The position numbers and the translations under genes were made by a program. This document shows, piece after piece, positions 34,493 to 43,700 of a stretch of DNA of 64,000 bases (its first letter is position 1; each line of letters opens with the position of its first letter). The stretch covers positions 186,001-250,000 of the forward strand of contig NZ_LQXM01000028.1 of the NCBI RefSeq assembly GCF_001648555.1, written 5' to 3'. The DNA is from Rossellomorea aquimaris TF-12. Lineage in GTDB: Bacteria; Bacillota; Bacilli; Bacillales; Bacillaceae_B. The notes beneath the pieces were generated by a model. The model saw only the letters and a list, made by a program, of their open reading frames with translations, searched no databases and was not told the DNA's origin.

Positions 34493-34651
34493 TTATGATT
34501 TTCGTTCTTCCACGTCATCTTCTAGCCTGTTCATTCGTTTTTCCATTTTATTTATTTTATCATTTCTCGAACGAAGACGGTTTTGTATAAATACGAAAAT
34601 GCCAAGGAATAGGATTACGTAAAAGAATACACCCATAATAGTGACTTCCAT
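34493..34651 (-). CDS. Small membrane protein with coiled-coil tail (52 aa)
   Basis: This 52-residue frame has an N-terminal helix (VFFYVILFLGIFVFIQNRL) and a charged heptad-like tail (KINKMEKRMNRLEDDVEERK). GGGG lies seven bases upstream of the ATG. The one-helix plus coiled-coil layout resembles B. subtilis small membrane proteins of unknown role. It lies between fra and the YdeI-type gene on the same strand. Confidence 0.55.
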   Translation of the reverse strand: MEVTIMGVFFYVILFLGIFVFIQNRLRSRNDKINKMEKRMNRLEDDVEERKS

Positions 34652-34723
34652 TTCTCTACCCCTATCGCTTCATTTGTTTATAAGACGTATTCGAAAAGTG
34701 TACCTTTCAGACTAACAAAGACC

Positions 34724-35320
34724 CTAATCATTCATTCCTTTACCATCAAGAATGTGCTCCATATATTTCTCAATCCTTGACACGCGGGTTTTGGATTGTT
34801 TGGCTTTAGAAAAATAAAGAATGTATGCTCGTTGCCGTCCCGGCGTTAATCTTTCAAAAGCCGATTTCAAGTCAGGGACTTCCTCGAATTTAGTTTGAAG
34901 TTCTTCAGGAATTGAGTATTCTTCCGTCTTTTTTAATTCTACTTCCAAACCGGCTTTTTCCACTTCAATAGCTTCATGAATATAGTCTTTCAAGATGCTT
35001 TCCATTTCAATGATCTCTTGTAAACTGGTAAATCGGATCTGGCGCGCTGCCTGCACATTCTCTGTTTGTTGGATGAGAATCTCATGGGTATCCTTTAACA
35101 AGGCCCCTTTGTGAAAAAGAAGTGCGCAATAGTCCTTAAATCCATGCATTAACACAATGTTTTTACCCTCTAATGTGTAACAGGGATGCATCCACTTAAT
35201 TTCTTCGGTCAGCTCCTCACAGTCAAGAATAATACTTCTTAGCTTCTCAAACTCTTCCTTCCACTTCTTCGCTTTTTTTAAAAATCCATCAACCTTACGA
35301 GTCTTTCTACTATCTGTCAT
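34724..35320 (-). CDS. YdeI-like DUF1801/OmdA-type protein
   Basis: This 198-residue protein has a DUF1801 part (WMHPCYTLEGKNIVLMHGFKDYCALLFHKGALL) and a C-terminal OmdA helix pair (LKSAFERLTPGRQRAYILYFSKAKQSKTRVSRIEKYMEHIL). B. subtilis YdeI has the same architecture. Function unknown; some relatives are called bacteriocin-protection proteins. The start at 35320 follows GAGGGG; the ATG at 35341 overlaps the ribosome-site region. Confidence 0.83.
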   Translation of the reverse strand: MTDSRKTRKVDGFLKKAKKWKEEFEKLRSIILDCEELTEEIKWMHPCYTLEGKNIVLMHGFKDYCALLFHKGALLKDTHEILIQQTENVQAARQIRFTSLQEIIEMESILKDYIHEAIEVEKAGLEVELKKTEEYSIPEELQTKFEEVPDLKSAFERLTPGRQRAYILYFSKAKQSKTRVSRIEKYMEHILDGKGMND

Positions 35321-35447
35321 TATGGAAACACCCCTCAGCATTTGTCATTCTTTTGTCAGTTTTGAATCTATTTGATTATACAATGTATTAATTATTTTTA
35401 TTCTACTACTTCTTTAGAATAAGTTCATTTCTTGCTAAAATAATCCT

Positions 35448-35969
35448 TTATTTGTTTTTTTGGAGTATACGTTTAATCGTTCTAATCTGACCACGATGAT
35501 TCATTTCGTCTTCAAATACGTGAAACCAAAGATAATAATGATTATAAGGAACTCCATTTCCCCATTTCTTCTCCTCAAATAACCACTCATCATTAAATCC
35601 ACTGAGTTGCGACAAGGTTTTCTCTCTTACCTTAGTTAATTCATTTAAATAAAAACGAATGGAGTTATTATTTATCTTTTTTCTAGCCTCTAGACCAAGT
35701 TCCAGTGCCGTTTTCCATTTTTTCAGTTCCATCTCATTAAGATCACGTTGTTCAAATGAAATAACCCCATGCACAAATTCAATTGAAGCCATATGGAGCA
35801 AAAGGGAGCCGATCGAGTTGGAACTTTCATCTACCAAATAATCTAAGTCCTCTTCACTTAAATCCTTAACCTCTTCTAATGTAACTGCTCTTGTATGTGT
35901 TAACATAGATACGAGTTCACCAATCTTTGGTGTGAAATCCCCAATGCTTTTAATTCGGTAATCTATCAT
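35448..35969 (-). CDS. DinB-family protein
   Basis: This 172-residue four-helix bundle has LLLHMASIEFVHGVI and LWFHVFEDEMNHRGQIRTIKR. These supply the three histidines that bind a metal in DinB/YfiT proteins. Members act as thiol-dependent transferases (bacillithiol in Firmicutes) in stress response. The ATG at 35969 follows GGGAGGTAACGGG. No operon partner. Confidence 0.83.
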   Translation of the reverse strand: MIDYRIKSIGDFTPKIGELVSMLTHTRAVTLEEVKDLSEEDLDYLVDESSNSIGSLLLHMASIEFVHGVISFEQRDLNEMELKKWKTALELGLEARKKINNNSIRFYLNELTKVREKTLSQLSGFNDEWLFEEKKWGNGVPYNHYYLWFHVFEDEMNHRGQIRTIKRILQKNK

Positions 35970-36074
35970 CCCGTTACCTCCCGTCAAATCTATATTAAGG
36001 TTACCAATTTATTTTATTCAATTAAATAAAGACTGAAATTTTTATGAAAGTAGTGTTACAATTAAAGTAGATAC

Positions 36075-36110
36075 AAAAAAGGCAGCCTGTTTTTGCAGGC
36101 TGCCTTTTTA
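36075..36110. terminator. Bidirectional terminator
   Basis: GGCAGCCTG and CAGGCTGCC with A6 and T5 flanks form a strong stem between the 65-aa gene and the DinB gene. Confidence 0.9.
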
Positions 36111-36143
36111 TATAAAATTACTAGACACTAACAAACAAGCATA

Positions 36144-36341
36144 CTAGCCTTTCTTTTTCACAATATTTATTAAGTAGAAAATTTGCGAGATCAGAAATGA
36201 AAGTAGGATAACAATAATTATTCCGAAGATACGAGTAACATCCTCAGCAGGATCTCCTCCTTTAATGATTGATCCAAGGATGATAAATAATATTCCACTT
36301 ACTAATAGAAACAAGAAGAAAATTGTAATGTATTTTGACAT
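36144..36341 (-). CDS. Small two-helix membrane protein (65 aa)
   Basis: This 65-residue protein has two hydrophobic helices (YITIFFLFLLVSGILFIILGSII and IFGIIIVILLSFLISQIFYLINI) joined by KGGDPAEDVTR, with a basic C-terminus. AAGGAGTGGAG precedes the ATG. I see no known family. It could be a small stress membrane protein. Confidence 0.7.
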   Translation of the reverse strand: MSKYITIFFLFLLVSGILFIILGSIIKGGDPAEDVTRIFGIIIVILLSFLISQIFYLINIVKKKG

Positions 36342-36500
36342 TCAACTCCACTCCTTCATGGATCACTTTGTCACAACCACTTTAATCCGTATGCTCCCTG
36401 GTATGTTGAACATTCATTACCTGCGAACTCTTTCATAGCAATCTTCTTATTCTTTAAATATATATTTTCTATCGCGTTGTAAAAAGCATATTTTAATAAA

Positions 36501-36980
36501 TTAGTCCAATAAATCGTTCAATTCTTTGACTGATTCATCATAGTTTATTTTCGTTACATCTATTCCTCTGAGCTCTTCTGATAGGATAATCATCTTATTT
36601 AATTTTTCTTTATCTATTTTTTCTATCTCTTCAGGATTAATATTTGAGACGAAATCTTGTATATTGTCATATAGTACTAGCAGATTATGCCTTTGATTAC
36701 CGGGAATCTCCATATTGTTTAAAGTTACATGAGCAATCAAACGAATATTATTGGAATCAAATTGGTCGATTAAGCCTAGTGTATAATCATGAGATCTATC
36801 ATTGTTTAATAAGCTTTTTAATATCATCTCAAATTGGAGAAGTGAAGTTGAATGATGGTTATTAAATAGTAGAATATTATCTTCTGCAGTTTCTGCAACT
36901 GGGTTTGTAGACGTGTTACTACAACCAGCAATGAAAAGAACGAAAGACAAAGCAAATATCCATTTATTAAATAATTTCAT
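36501..36980 (-). CDS. Lipoprotein (159 aa)
   Basis: Signal peptide MKLFNKWIFALSFVLFIAGC has lipobox IAGC. The mature region is helical and Asn/Asp/Ile-rich (ENNILLF..., LLQFEMILKSLLN..., NINPEEIEKIDKEKLNKMIIL) without a recognised domain. It lies next to the copper island but carries no metal motif. GGAGGAGATC precedes the ATG. Confidence 0.75.
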   Translation of the reverse strand: MKLFNKWIFALSFVLFIAGCSNTSTNPVAETAEDNILLFNNHHSTSLLQFEMILKSLLNNDRSHDYTLGLIDQFDSNNIRLIAHVTLNNMEIPGNQRHNLLVLYDNIQDFVSNINPEEIEKIDKEKLNKMIILSEELRGIDVTKINYDESVKELNDLLD

Positions 36981-37005
36981 TATGATCTCCTCCTATATAA
37001 AATAC

Positions 37006-37052
37006 GAACCCTACTTTATTCTATTAAAAAACTTTAGAATTTAGTAGGGTTC
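37006..37052 (-). terminator. Terminator of the multicopper oxidase gene
   Basis: GAACCCTACT and AGTAGGGTTC form a stem with an inner ATTCTA/TAGAAT helix; the reverse strand continues GTATTTTATAT. Confidence 0.7.
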
Positions 37053-37104
37053 ATTTTTATATAAACTTCGTTATCATCATATCAATCTGATACAGGTCCA
37101 TACT

Positions 37105-38631
37105 TCAGTTAGGTTGGTTCTCGTCTTTCCCTCCTAATTCAAACGGTGAATATACCTCCTTATAATCAACAATCGTCACCATTCCCCTGGCAGCATGATT
37201 GTTATCGTGACAATGAAACAACCATTCTCCCATATTATCCGCTTTAAAGTAGATGACGTATTCCTCGCCGGGTTTGACATGAATCAAGTCTTTGACGATG
37301 GGCTTTTCAAATTTCTTTCCATTCTTAGAATTCACTTGAAAGCGATGGCCGTGAAGATGCATGGGATGATTCATCCTGCCTTTATTTCGAAGAGTGACTT
37401 TGACGATGTCCCCTTCCTTCACCTTAATAGGTGGCGTATCGGGAAAGGTTTGATCGTTAATTTGGAAGGACATGCCTTCACCCATTGACATTCCCATGCT
37501 TAGATCCATGTTGTAGGTAACATCTGGTTCAGGTGTTTTTTCGAAAATACGTTTCTCACTTCCATATGAAATTCCTTTTGCAACCCCTGCTTCTTGAGCA
37601 AGTGAAGCTTTTTCATAAGGACCTTGGTTTTTCTTTGAAACGACCGGTATGATCATATCTTCTGCGTGTTCCACATTCTGTTCCTGACCGATGAACACCG
37701 TTTCCTGGTTGGGCTTCGTGAATTCCACATCCATCCGTTCTCCAGGTGCAATTTCAAGAACATTGGATTCGTGATCGTCAGAGGCCACTTTTTCTGCATC
37801 ATTTGCAATCACCCTCATAGACCCTTTAGGGAAAACTAAGTGATGCACCTGGTACCCGGCATTAACGAATCTCAAACGTGCCTTTTCCCCGGCTTCCATC
37901 GTAAGAGGATCAATGGCACTCCCCGATTTTCCGTTCACGGTAAAGGTATCGTACATTTGTTTCGTATCCGCTTCACCATCTCCGGACATGGCCCCCATCA
38001 TCATACCTCCCATATTGGACAAATCCTCTCTTTCCTGATTTACTGCCCACTCGTCCAGGATGAACACTTCATCCCTCTCATACTCTTTTTCCTTCTCTTC
38101 AATAACGAGTGATCCATATAAACCTTTGTCCACCTGTATTGAGCTTTGTTGATGGGAATGATACCAATAAGTACCTGCATCATTTGCGATAAACTCATAG
38201 GTAAAGCTTTCCCCAGGTTGCACGGCATCCTGAGTCAGCCCTGGAATTCCATCCATTTTGTTTGGCAACAGGACTCCGTGCCAGTGGATCGTAACCGGGA
38301 CATCAAGCTCATTCTTCAGCTTCACCTGTACAAAATCACCTTCTGTGACACGAAGAGATTCTCCAGGGACCGTACCATTATAGGTCCACGCAGTGACTTT
38401 TTCTCCCTCACTGATTTGCCACTGTTTTTCCTCTGCAGTTAAAACGAATTTTTTTACATCACGGTCACTCTTTTCTTGTGCACTCACTTCTAAAATACTC
38501 GTTTCTCCGTCTTTCGCTCCCTTTGGTAATGTCATTTCTCCGCTTTTATACCAAGGAGATTGAAGAAACACTATGACCCCGATTGCCACTAATATAGCAA
38601 TGAGGATAGTCCCAATTATTTTTCTATTCAT
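37105..38631 (-). CDS. mco: Secreted or membrane-anchored multicopper oxidase
   Basis: This 508-residue protein has an N-terminal membrane anchor or signal (residues 5-24). It has all four copper motifs: HWHG (about 120), YWYHSH (about 160), HPMHLHGH (about 435) and HCHDNNHAARGM (about 490), which includes the type 1 Cys. Met-rich segments (MGGMMMGAMSG, MDLSMGMSMGEGMS) suggest cuprous oxidase activity as in staphylococcal Mco and CueO. It should oxidise Cu(I) outside the membrane. The upstream copper-TCS box at 38665-38699 suggests control by the kinase system at 43701. Confidence 0.93.
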   Translation of the reverse strand: MNRKIIGTILIAILVAIGVIVFLQSPWYKSGEMTLPKGAKDGETSILEVSAQEKSDRDVKKFVLTAEEKQWQISEGEKVTAWTYNGTVPGESLRVTEGDFVQVKLKNELDVPVTIHWHGVLLPNKMDGIPGLTQDAVQPGESFTYEFIANDAGTYWYHSHQQSSIQVDKGLYGSLVIEEKEKEYERDEVFILDEWAVNQEREDLSNMGGMMMGAMSGDGEADTKQMYDTFTVNGKSGSAIDPLTMEAGEKARLRFVNAGYQVHHLVFPKGSMRVIANDAEKVASDDHESNVLEIAPGERMDVEFTKPNQETVFIGQEQNVEHAEDMIIPVVSKKNQGPYEKASLAQEAGVAKGISYGSEKRIFEKTPEPDVTYNMDLSMGMSMGEGMSFQINDQTFPDTPPIKVKEGDIVKVTLRNKGRMNHPMHLHGHRFQVNSKNGKKFEKPIVKDLIHVKPGEEYVIYFKADNMGEWLFHCHDNNHAARGMVTIVDYKEVYSPFELGGKDENQPN

Positions 38632-38664
38632 CGCTGTCTCTCCTTATTTTTCAAACCCACTTTC

Positions 38665-38699
38665 ATGTTACCTTTTTTTCTTGCAGAATCTTTGCAAGA
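38665..38699 (-). promoter_or_regulatory. Copper-island response-regulator box and -10 of mco
   Basis: Reverse strand TCTTGCAAAGA then TTCTGCAAGAA (38699-38678), seven bases, then TAACAT as -10 (38670-38665). The G of the second GC lies 14 bases before the -10, as in four other island promoters. Confidence 0.65.
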
Positions 38700-38783
38700 A
38701 ACATATTTTATGAAAACTCCTCAAATATAAGGCTGTATCTTAAATAAGGAATAAACCTAGAATTTCATATGACAAATATCCTT

Positions 38784-39020
38784 CTATTCGTCGATTTTTC
38801 GTTTAAGTCGTTCATATTCTTCTTCCGTAATTTCCCCTTTTGCCAGACGTTCCTTTAATAACCCTAATGAATGATGATTCTTATCTTGAGTTGGATTATT
38901 TTCTTTCCCAGAGTTCGTCCTCATCATCCAAAAAAATACGCCCACAATCGCCACAATCAATAGGATAAAAAGAAAGCCAGCTCCAAAGAAGCCACCGCCC
39001 ATACCTCCACCATTCATCAT
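38784..39020 (-). CDS. SHOCT-domain membrane protein (78 aa)
   Basis: MNGGGMGGGFFGAGFLFILLIVAIVGVFFWMM is a Gly/Met-rich membrane helix. LKERLAKGEITEEEYERLKRKI is the SHOCT motif, usual in small bacterial membrane proteins near copper genes. AAGGAGATGATTCT precedes the ATG. It is upstream of mco, but a 152-base gap with its own box separates them. Confidence 0.8.
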   Translation of the reverse strand: MMNGGGMGGGFFGAGFLFILLIVAIVGVFFWMMRTNSGKENNPTQDKNHHSLGLLKERLAKGEITEEEYERLKRKIDE

Positions 39021-39131
39021 AGAATCATCTCCTTTATTATTTTCACTTATAATATACCCCTATTAGTATAAAATAAACGATTACTCCTTCAAGAATATTT
39101 AACAAATTATGAATTACCTAAAGATCCAAAA

Positions 39132-39166
39132 CAAAAAAATGCCCTGTGACAATTCACAGGACATTT
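39132..39166 (-). terminator. Terminator of the cop operon
   Basis: AAATGTCCTGTG and CACAGGGCATTT, with one mismatch, followed by T7 on the reverse strand, 18 bases after the glutaredoxin gene. Confidence 0.87.
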
Positions 39167-39184
39167 CTGGTTCACCTAATTAAG

Positions 39185-39466
39185 TTATTTCAATCCTAAC
39201 CATTCCTTGATCTCTTCTTTATTATTCTCAAATCCAATATAATTCTTTACAAGCTTTTTCTTACCGAACAGTCCTTTCTTGTAAATGGCAAAGGAAGGAA
39301 CGATTCTGGAACCAGAAACCTCCTTGAGCTCTTTTTCAAATTTTTCATGTTCCCCTACATTCTTATGAACATAGGAGAAATTCTTACCACTCAAGTATTC
39401 TTTTGCAGCTTGACAATCTGAACAGGTTGGTCGGGTATAAAGCTCTAATGTTAGGTCGTTACTCAT
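39185..39466 (-). CDS. Glutaredoxin-like protein in the copper operon
   Basis: This 93-residue protein has a thioredoxin fold: LELYTRPTCSDCQAAKEYLSGKNFSY with active site CSDC, then SRIVPSFAIYKKG with the cis-proline. It is cotranscribed with copA (26 bases). It may reduce or deliver copper sites in the CopA pathway. Members with this arrangement are typical of Bacillus cop operons. Confidence 0.83.
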   Translation of the reverse strand: MSNDLTLELYTRPTCSDCQAAKEYLSGKNFSYVHKNVGEHEKFEKELKEVSGSRIVPSFAIYKKGLFGKKKLVKNYIGFENNKEEIKEWLGLK

Positions 39467-39492
39467 GGTAGCTCAGCTCCTTTCGTAAAGGA

Positions 39493-41949
39493 CTAAATTC
39501 CTGAAGGTTTAAAACCTTTTAGGCGAAGTGCGTTCAGCAGTACAGATACGGAACTGAAGCTCATCGCTGCTCCTGCAATCATTGGATTCAATAAGGGGCC
39601 TCCGAACAAATACAGGATACCCATGGCAATGGGAATACCAAGGATGTTATAACCAAATGCCCAGAAAAGGTTTTGCTTAATGTTCCGGATGGTGGCTTTA
39701 CTTAGTTCGACGGCTGTCGGTACGTCCATGAGGTCACTTCTCATCAGGACGATGTCTGCGGACTCCATGGCAACATCTGTACCAGAGCCGATAGCAATCC
39801 CGATATCGGCTTGTGCAAGTGCAGGAGCGTCATTAATTCCGTCTCCTACCATCGCTACTTTCCTGCCTTCCTCCTGAAGCTTCTTGACTTCATTTGCTTT
39901 GTCTTCCGGCAGTACTTCACTCAGCACGCGGTCTATACCGACTTGCTTCGCGATTGCTTCTGCTGTCCGTTTGTTGTCTCCTGTGATCATCGCCACTTCA
40001 AGGCCCATATTGTGAAGCTTTTCAATGGCTTTAAAACTAGTTTCTTTCACTGTATCGGCGACTGCAATGATACCTGCGATTTCTTCTTCAATCGCGATAT
40101 ACATCGGTGTTTTTCCTTCGGCTGCCAATCGGTCCGAGACTTCTGCCAATTCACCGACTTCTACGCCATTTTCATCCATCAACTTGCGGTTTCCAAGCAG
40201 TAGATCGTCTCCTTCTACCGTCACTTCAATCCCGTGTCCTGTAATGGCATCAAAAAAGTCAGTCTTCCGAAGAGTGAGTCCTCTCTCCTCTGCCTCCTTG
40301 ACAATCGCTTCACCAAGGGGATGCTCAGATCCTTTTTCAGCTGAAGCGGCAAGAGTAAGGAGCTCATCTTCTGAAATATCTTTAGACGTCACAATATCCG
40401 TCACTACAGGCTTTCCTTCTGTGATGGTACCGGTTTTATCGAACACGATGGTTTCTATTTTATGTGTCGTTTCAAGGGCACCTCCGCTTTTAATCAGTAC
40501 GCCATTTTCAGCACCTTTACCTGTACCAACCATAATTGCGGTAGGTGTCGCGAGTCCTAATGCACAAGGGCAGGCGATGACTAGAATCGAAATGGCAATC
40601 GTAAAAGCAAAGAGGCCTGACTCCCCTGCAATATACCAGGCAAGACCAGATAGGATGGAAAGAACGATGACGATGGGAACAAAATACCCTGAAATGATAT
40701 CTGCCATTTTGGCGATGGGTGCTTTTGAGCCTTGAGCCTCTTCAACCAGCTTGATGATTTGAGATAATGCCGTATCTTTCCCGACTTTTGTGGCCTCGTA
40801 TCGGATGGTACCGTTTTTATTGATGCTCGCTCCGATAATATTCGATCCAGGCGTTTTCTCAACGGGGATACTTTCCCCTGTAAGCATCGCTTCATCGACG
40901 GATGTTTTTCCTTCTGTTACCACTCCGTCCACAGGGATCTTCTCACCAGGTTTCACGATAATGATATCTCCAACTTCCACTTCTTCAACTGAAATCTCGA
41001 CTTCTTCTCCATCTCTTACTACTTTAGCTGTTTTAGGTGCCAGCCCCATCAGTTTCTTGATCGCTTCAGACGTTTTCCCTTTCGAAAGGGCCTCGAAATA
41101 CTTCCCTAATGTAATGAGGGTCAGGATGACAGCTGCCGATTCATAATAGAGATTCTGTGAATAGCCTTCACTACCCGTTATGATCATGATGGTGGCAAAC
41201 AAACTGTAGAAGAACGCTGCGCCTGTCCCGAGTGCCACCAGTGAATCCATATTAGGGTGGAGTTTGGAAAGCGTCTTAAACCCTACGGTGAAAAATGGTT
41301 TTCCCATCGTCATGACAGGAATCGTAAGAACGAGTTGTATCAATGCAAATCCAGTTGGGTTCACCATCGGATCGATGGCTTCCGGTAGCGGCATGCCGAA
41401 CATATGCCCCATGGAGATCAGGAGTAAGGGTACCGTGAATACCGCTGAAACCCAGAAGCGTTTCCACATGCTCTTGATATGTTGTTCTTTCTTGTCTCTG
41501 TCTACGTCCACTGAATCTTCTGAGTCTGTGTCTTCATGTGCTTCATAGCCAGCATCCGAAACCGCATCCTTGATATCAGAAACCGATACAAGAGCGGGAT
41601 CGTATTGAATAACCATTTTCTCTGTTGCCATGTTGACAGTCGATTCCGTGACGCCATCCAACTTCTTTGTCGCCTTTTCTACAGACTGCACACAAGATGC
41701 ACACGTCATCCCAGTCACACTGAATGTCCTTTTCTCCATTTCAGTCACCGCTTTATAACCTGCGTCATCCACCGCTTTCTTGATATCTTCAAGTGAAATT
41801 TTATTTTCATCAAAGGTAATATTTAATTTTTCCGTTGCAAGGTTTACGCTTGCTTGTTGAACACCGGCCAACTTCTTCGTTGCTTTCTCAACAGCCTGGG
41901 AACATGAGGCACAGGTCATTCCTTCGATGCTTACTGTTTTGTCCGTCAT
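39493..41949 (-). CDS. copA: Copper-exporting P1B-type ATPase
   Basis: This 818-residue ATPase has two N-terminal HMA domains (GMTCASC near residues 12 and 80), then eight helices. Signature motifs are CPC in [23 protein letters not shown] with the phosphorylated Asp, [16 protein letters not shown], and [23 protein letters not shown] with two HMA modules predicts Cu(I) efflux. The ATG at 41949 follows AGGTGG, 19 bases after the copZ stop; a start 17 codons earlier would overlap copZ. Second structural gene of copY-copZ-copA-glutaredoxin. Confidence 0.96.
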   Translation of the reverse strand: MTDKTVSIEGMTCASCSQAVEKATKKLAGVQQASVNLATEKLNITFDENKISLEDIKKAVDDAGYKAVTEMEKRTFSVTGMTCASCVQSVEKATKKLDGVTESTVNMATEKMVIQYDPALVSVSDIKDAVSDAGYEAHEDTDSEDSVDVDRDKKEQHIKSMWKRFWVSAVFTVPLLLISMGHMFGMPLPEAIDPMVNPTGFALIQLVLTIPVMTMGKPFFTVGFKTLSKLHPNMDSLVALGTGAAFFYSLFATIMIITGSEGYSQNLYYESAAVILTLITLGKYFEALSKGKTSEAIKKLMGLAPKTAKVVRDGEEVEISVEEVEVGDIIIVKPGEKIPVDGVVTEGKTSVDEAMLTGESIPVEKTPGSNIIGASINKNGTIRYEATKVGKDTALSQIIKLVEEAQGSKAPIAKMADIISGYFVPIVIVLSILSGLAWYIAGESGLFAFTIAISILVIACPCALGLATPTAIMVGTGKGAENGVLIKSGGALETTHKIETIVFDKTGTITEGKPVVTDIVTSKDISEDELLTLAASAEKGSEHPLGEAIVKEAEERGLTLRKTDFFDAITGHGIEVTVEGDDLLLGNRKLMDENGVEVGELAEVSDRLAAEGKTPMYIAIEEEIAGIIAVADTVKETSFKAIEKLHNMGLEVAMITGDNKRTAEAIAKQVGIDRVLSEVLPEDKANEVKKLQEEGRKVAMVGDGINDAPALAQADIGIAIGSGTDVAMESADIVLMRSDLMDVPTAVELSKATIRNIKQNLFWAFGYNILGIPIAMGILYLFGGPLLNPMIAGAAMSFSSVSVLLNALRLKGFKPSGI

Positions 41950-41968
41950 TTCCGCCAACCACCTTTTA

Positions 41969-42184
41969 TTATTTCGTTGGTTCTGTTTGGTACCCCGCAT
42001 CAGACACCGCTTTACTTAAACTGGCTGGAGATTGCTTTGATTCATCATACTTCACCTTTGCCGCTCCATTTTCAAGATCCACTTTTGCTTTTTCCACTCC
42101 GTCCAGTTCATTCAAAACCGTTTCTACTTTTTTTACACAATTTCCACATGTCATTCCCGATACGTTTAATAATGTTTTTTCCAT
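41969..42184 (-). CDS. copZ: Copper chaperone CopZ
   Basis: This 71-residue HMA-domain protein has [11 protein letters not shown] (CxxC) and the C-terminal pattern SDAGYQ. It hands Cu(I) to CopA. AAAGGAGTGTTTATACA precedes the ATG. It lies between copY and copA. Confidence 0.95.
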   Translation of the reverse strand: MEKTLLNVSGMTCGNCVKKVETVLNELDGVEKAKVDLENGAAKVKYDESKQSPASLSKAVSDAGYQTEPTK

Positions 42185-42200
42185 TGTATAAACACTCCTT

Positions 42201-42662
42201 TTAATGTTGGCAGTCCATGCCATGATTTTTTTTGCAGGTACACTGTCCAGGCACGCAATTGCATGGGATGTGATCGACAGCATCCTTTTTCTTGGTTTGT
42301 ATAGCTTGTTCGAGCAGGGCGAGATCATCATGACTCAGGGTTGCTTCTTCAATCAAGTCGGCGATCGTCTTTCCGACAGCCCGGCTGCATATATGAGCGA
42401 ATAATCCAGACTTCAGGGTCTTAAGGCTTTCTTCTTCACTGACTCCTGCCCTATAGATGAACCGGTTGCCAATTTTCTCAGTTGTCAGCATTCCTTTTTT
42501 GACAAGTCGCCCAATAAAGGTCTTCGTCGTGGCCGGCTTCCACTCTTTCTTTTCCTGAAGGACAGAGCTTATCTCCTTACTGGTCACTTCTTTAAGCGTC
42601 CAGACGACTCTCATGACTTCCCACTCAGAATCCGTGATTTCCGGTTTTTCTTCTTTGGGCAA
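42201..42662 (-). CDS. copY: Copper-responsive repressor CopY
   Basis: This 153-residue protein has a BlaI/MecI-type winged helix (ITDSEWEVMRVVWTLKEVTSKEISSVLQ...TKTFIGRLVKKGMLTTEKIGNRFIYRAGV). The C-terminal C-N-C-x4-C-T-C motif binds Zn or Cu(I), as in Enterococcus CopY. Copper displaces zinc and releases DNA. Two TACANNTGTA boxes lie directly upstream. Many Bacillus copZA operons instead use CsoR, so this arrangement is noteworthy. Confidence 0.95.
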   Translation of the reverse strand: MPKEEKPEITDSEWEVMRVVWTLKEVTSKEISSVLQEKKEWKPATTKTFIGRLVKKGMLTTEKIGNRFIYRAGVSEEESLKTLKSGLFAHICSRAVGKTIADLIEEATLSHDDLALLEQAIQTKKKDAVDHIPCNCVPGQCTCKKNHGMDCQH

Positions 42663-42683
42663 GGTGATCCCCCCTTTTCAGTT

Positions 42684-42723
42684 TACATTTGTAATCGATT
42701 TATATTTATAGTTTACAACTGTA
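42684..42723. promoter_or_regulatory. Tandem cop boxes for CopY
   Basis: TACATTTGTA (42684-42693) and TACAACTGTA (42714-42723) match the CopY operator TACANNTGTA. They are 30 bases apart, each within TTTACANNTGTAATCGATT. They lie 22 to 61 bases upstream of copY. Confidence 0.93.
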
Positions 42724-42862
42724 ATCGATTTTGGTCAACTGATTTGATTTGGATTTTTTAAAAATGTACTTTTGTCCTTGTCCTATTTTTTTATTCTGTA
42801 CCACTAGCGATATTCTATAAACTTCGTTACCTTTATAAAAAAAGATAATGAGGAAGTAGATC

Positions 42863-42900
42863 AAAAAAGAGACGATTCGTAAAAACGCGAATCATCTCTT
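42863..42900 (-). terminator. Terminator of the DUF1541 lipoprotein gene
   Basis: AAGAGACGATTCG and CGAATCATCTCTT form a stem with one mismatch and T6 on the reverse strand. Confidence 0.85.
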
Positions 42901-42908
42901 TATTCTAT

Positions 42909-43505
42909 TTATTCAACTGACGATAATTCGCTCTCAGTGACCCATTTATGATTCTTTACTTCTTCTCCACTTGTGGTTGACGTGTAGTCCACCATATACA
43001 CAGTCATTTCTTCAGCAGAGTCAATCGTAGCTATTGCTCCCTTCATCCCTTTCAGATGATCGGTATTGAGGAGAACTTCTTCTCCAGGTTTGTACGGCTG
43101 ATCACGGAAATCTTTAAGCTCTTCATGAATGACCCATTTATGTTCTTCCACTTTGTCTCCACCTGTGGTTGGTGTATAGGTAACGGTATAAACGAAAGTA
43201 TCATAAGCACTTGTTATCGTTACTTCTGCATTCCTCATCCCTTCCATATGGTTATCCTTAAGGATAGCTTTGCTCCCTATTTCATATGTTGGGATTGATG
43301 ACTCTTTCAAGCCCTCTGGTACTTCTCCTGAACCAGAATAATTCACGTCACCATGTTCCATTCCGTCCATTTCTTCCTTCATCTCAGCGTCATGTTCACT
43401 ATCATTCTTACCTTTATTCTCACCTTGATTGTTTGAGCAAGCGCCAAAAATGAGAAACAAAGCGGTCAGAATGAATAGGAACGACTTTCTTCTATGTTTC
43501 ACCAT
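42909..43505 (-). CDS. DUF1541 (YdhK-type) lipoprotein
   Basis: This 198-residue precursor has a signal with lipobox FGAC and a Met/His/Glu-rich linker (MKEEMDGMEHGD). It then has two tandem DUF1541 repeats: KDNHMEGMRNAEVTITSAYDTFVYTVTYTPTTGGDKVEEHKWVIHEEL and NTDHLKGMKGAIATIDSAEEMTVYMVDYTSTTSGEEVKNHKWV. It resembles B. subtilis YdhK and is often found with copper resistance genes. It likely binds copper on the cell surface. It lies divergent from the kinase gene. Confidence 0.87.
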   Translation of the reverse strand: MVKHRRKSFLFILTALFLIFGACSNNQGENKGKNDSEHDAEMKEEMDGMEHGDVNYSGSGEVPEGLKESSIPTYEIGSKAILKDNHMEGMRNAEVTITSAYDTFVYTVTYTPTTGGDKVEEHKWVIHEELKDFRDQPYKPGEEVLLNTDHLKGMKGAIATIDSAEEMTVYMVDYTSTTSGEEVKNHKWVTESELSSVE

Positions 43506-43538
43506 GGTAGGATCTTCCTTTCAAATAGTATCTAATAA

Positions 43539-43573
43539 ATTTTATCCTGTAAATACGCAGAAAATATGGAGAA
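43539..43573 (-). promoter_or_regulatory. Copper-island response-regulator box and -10 of the DUF1541 gene
   Basis: Reverse strand TTCTCCATATT then TTCTGCGTATT (43573-43552), then TAAAAT as -10 (43544-43539), 14 bases from the second G. Confidence 0.6.
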
Positions 43574-43633
43574 AATAACAATGAAGTATGTTATTTTCAT
43601 GACAAATGCTATCTTTTTAAATGAGAGGTTTTC

Positions 43634-43668
43634 TTTTGCATACTTTTTTCATACTTTTCCGATAAACT
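43634..43668 (+). promoter_or_regulatory. Copper-island response-regulator box and -10 of the kinase operon
   Basis: TTTTGCATACT and TTTTTCATACT (43634-43655) are 11-base direct repeats followed after seven bases by TAAACT. This predicts autoregulation of the two-component operon. Confidence 0.65.
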
Positions 43669-43700
43669 AGAGAAACAAATGTATAAATGAGGTTTTCACT

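Noticed and set aside
39044..39080. Possible CsoR operator upstream of the SHOCT gene
   Set aside because: Only one half (GGGGTAT) fits the consensus; the other half (ATACTAA) does not, and CopY and the two-component box already explain copper control.
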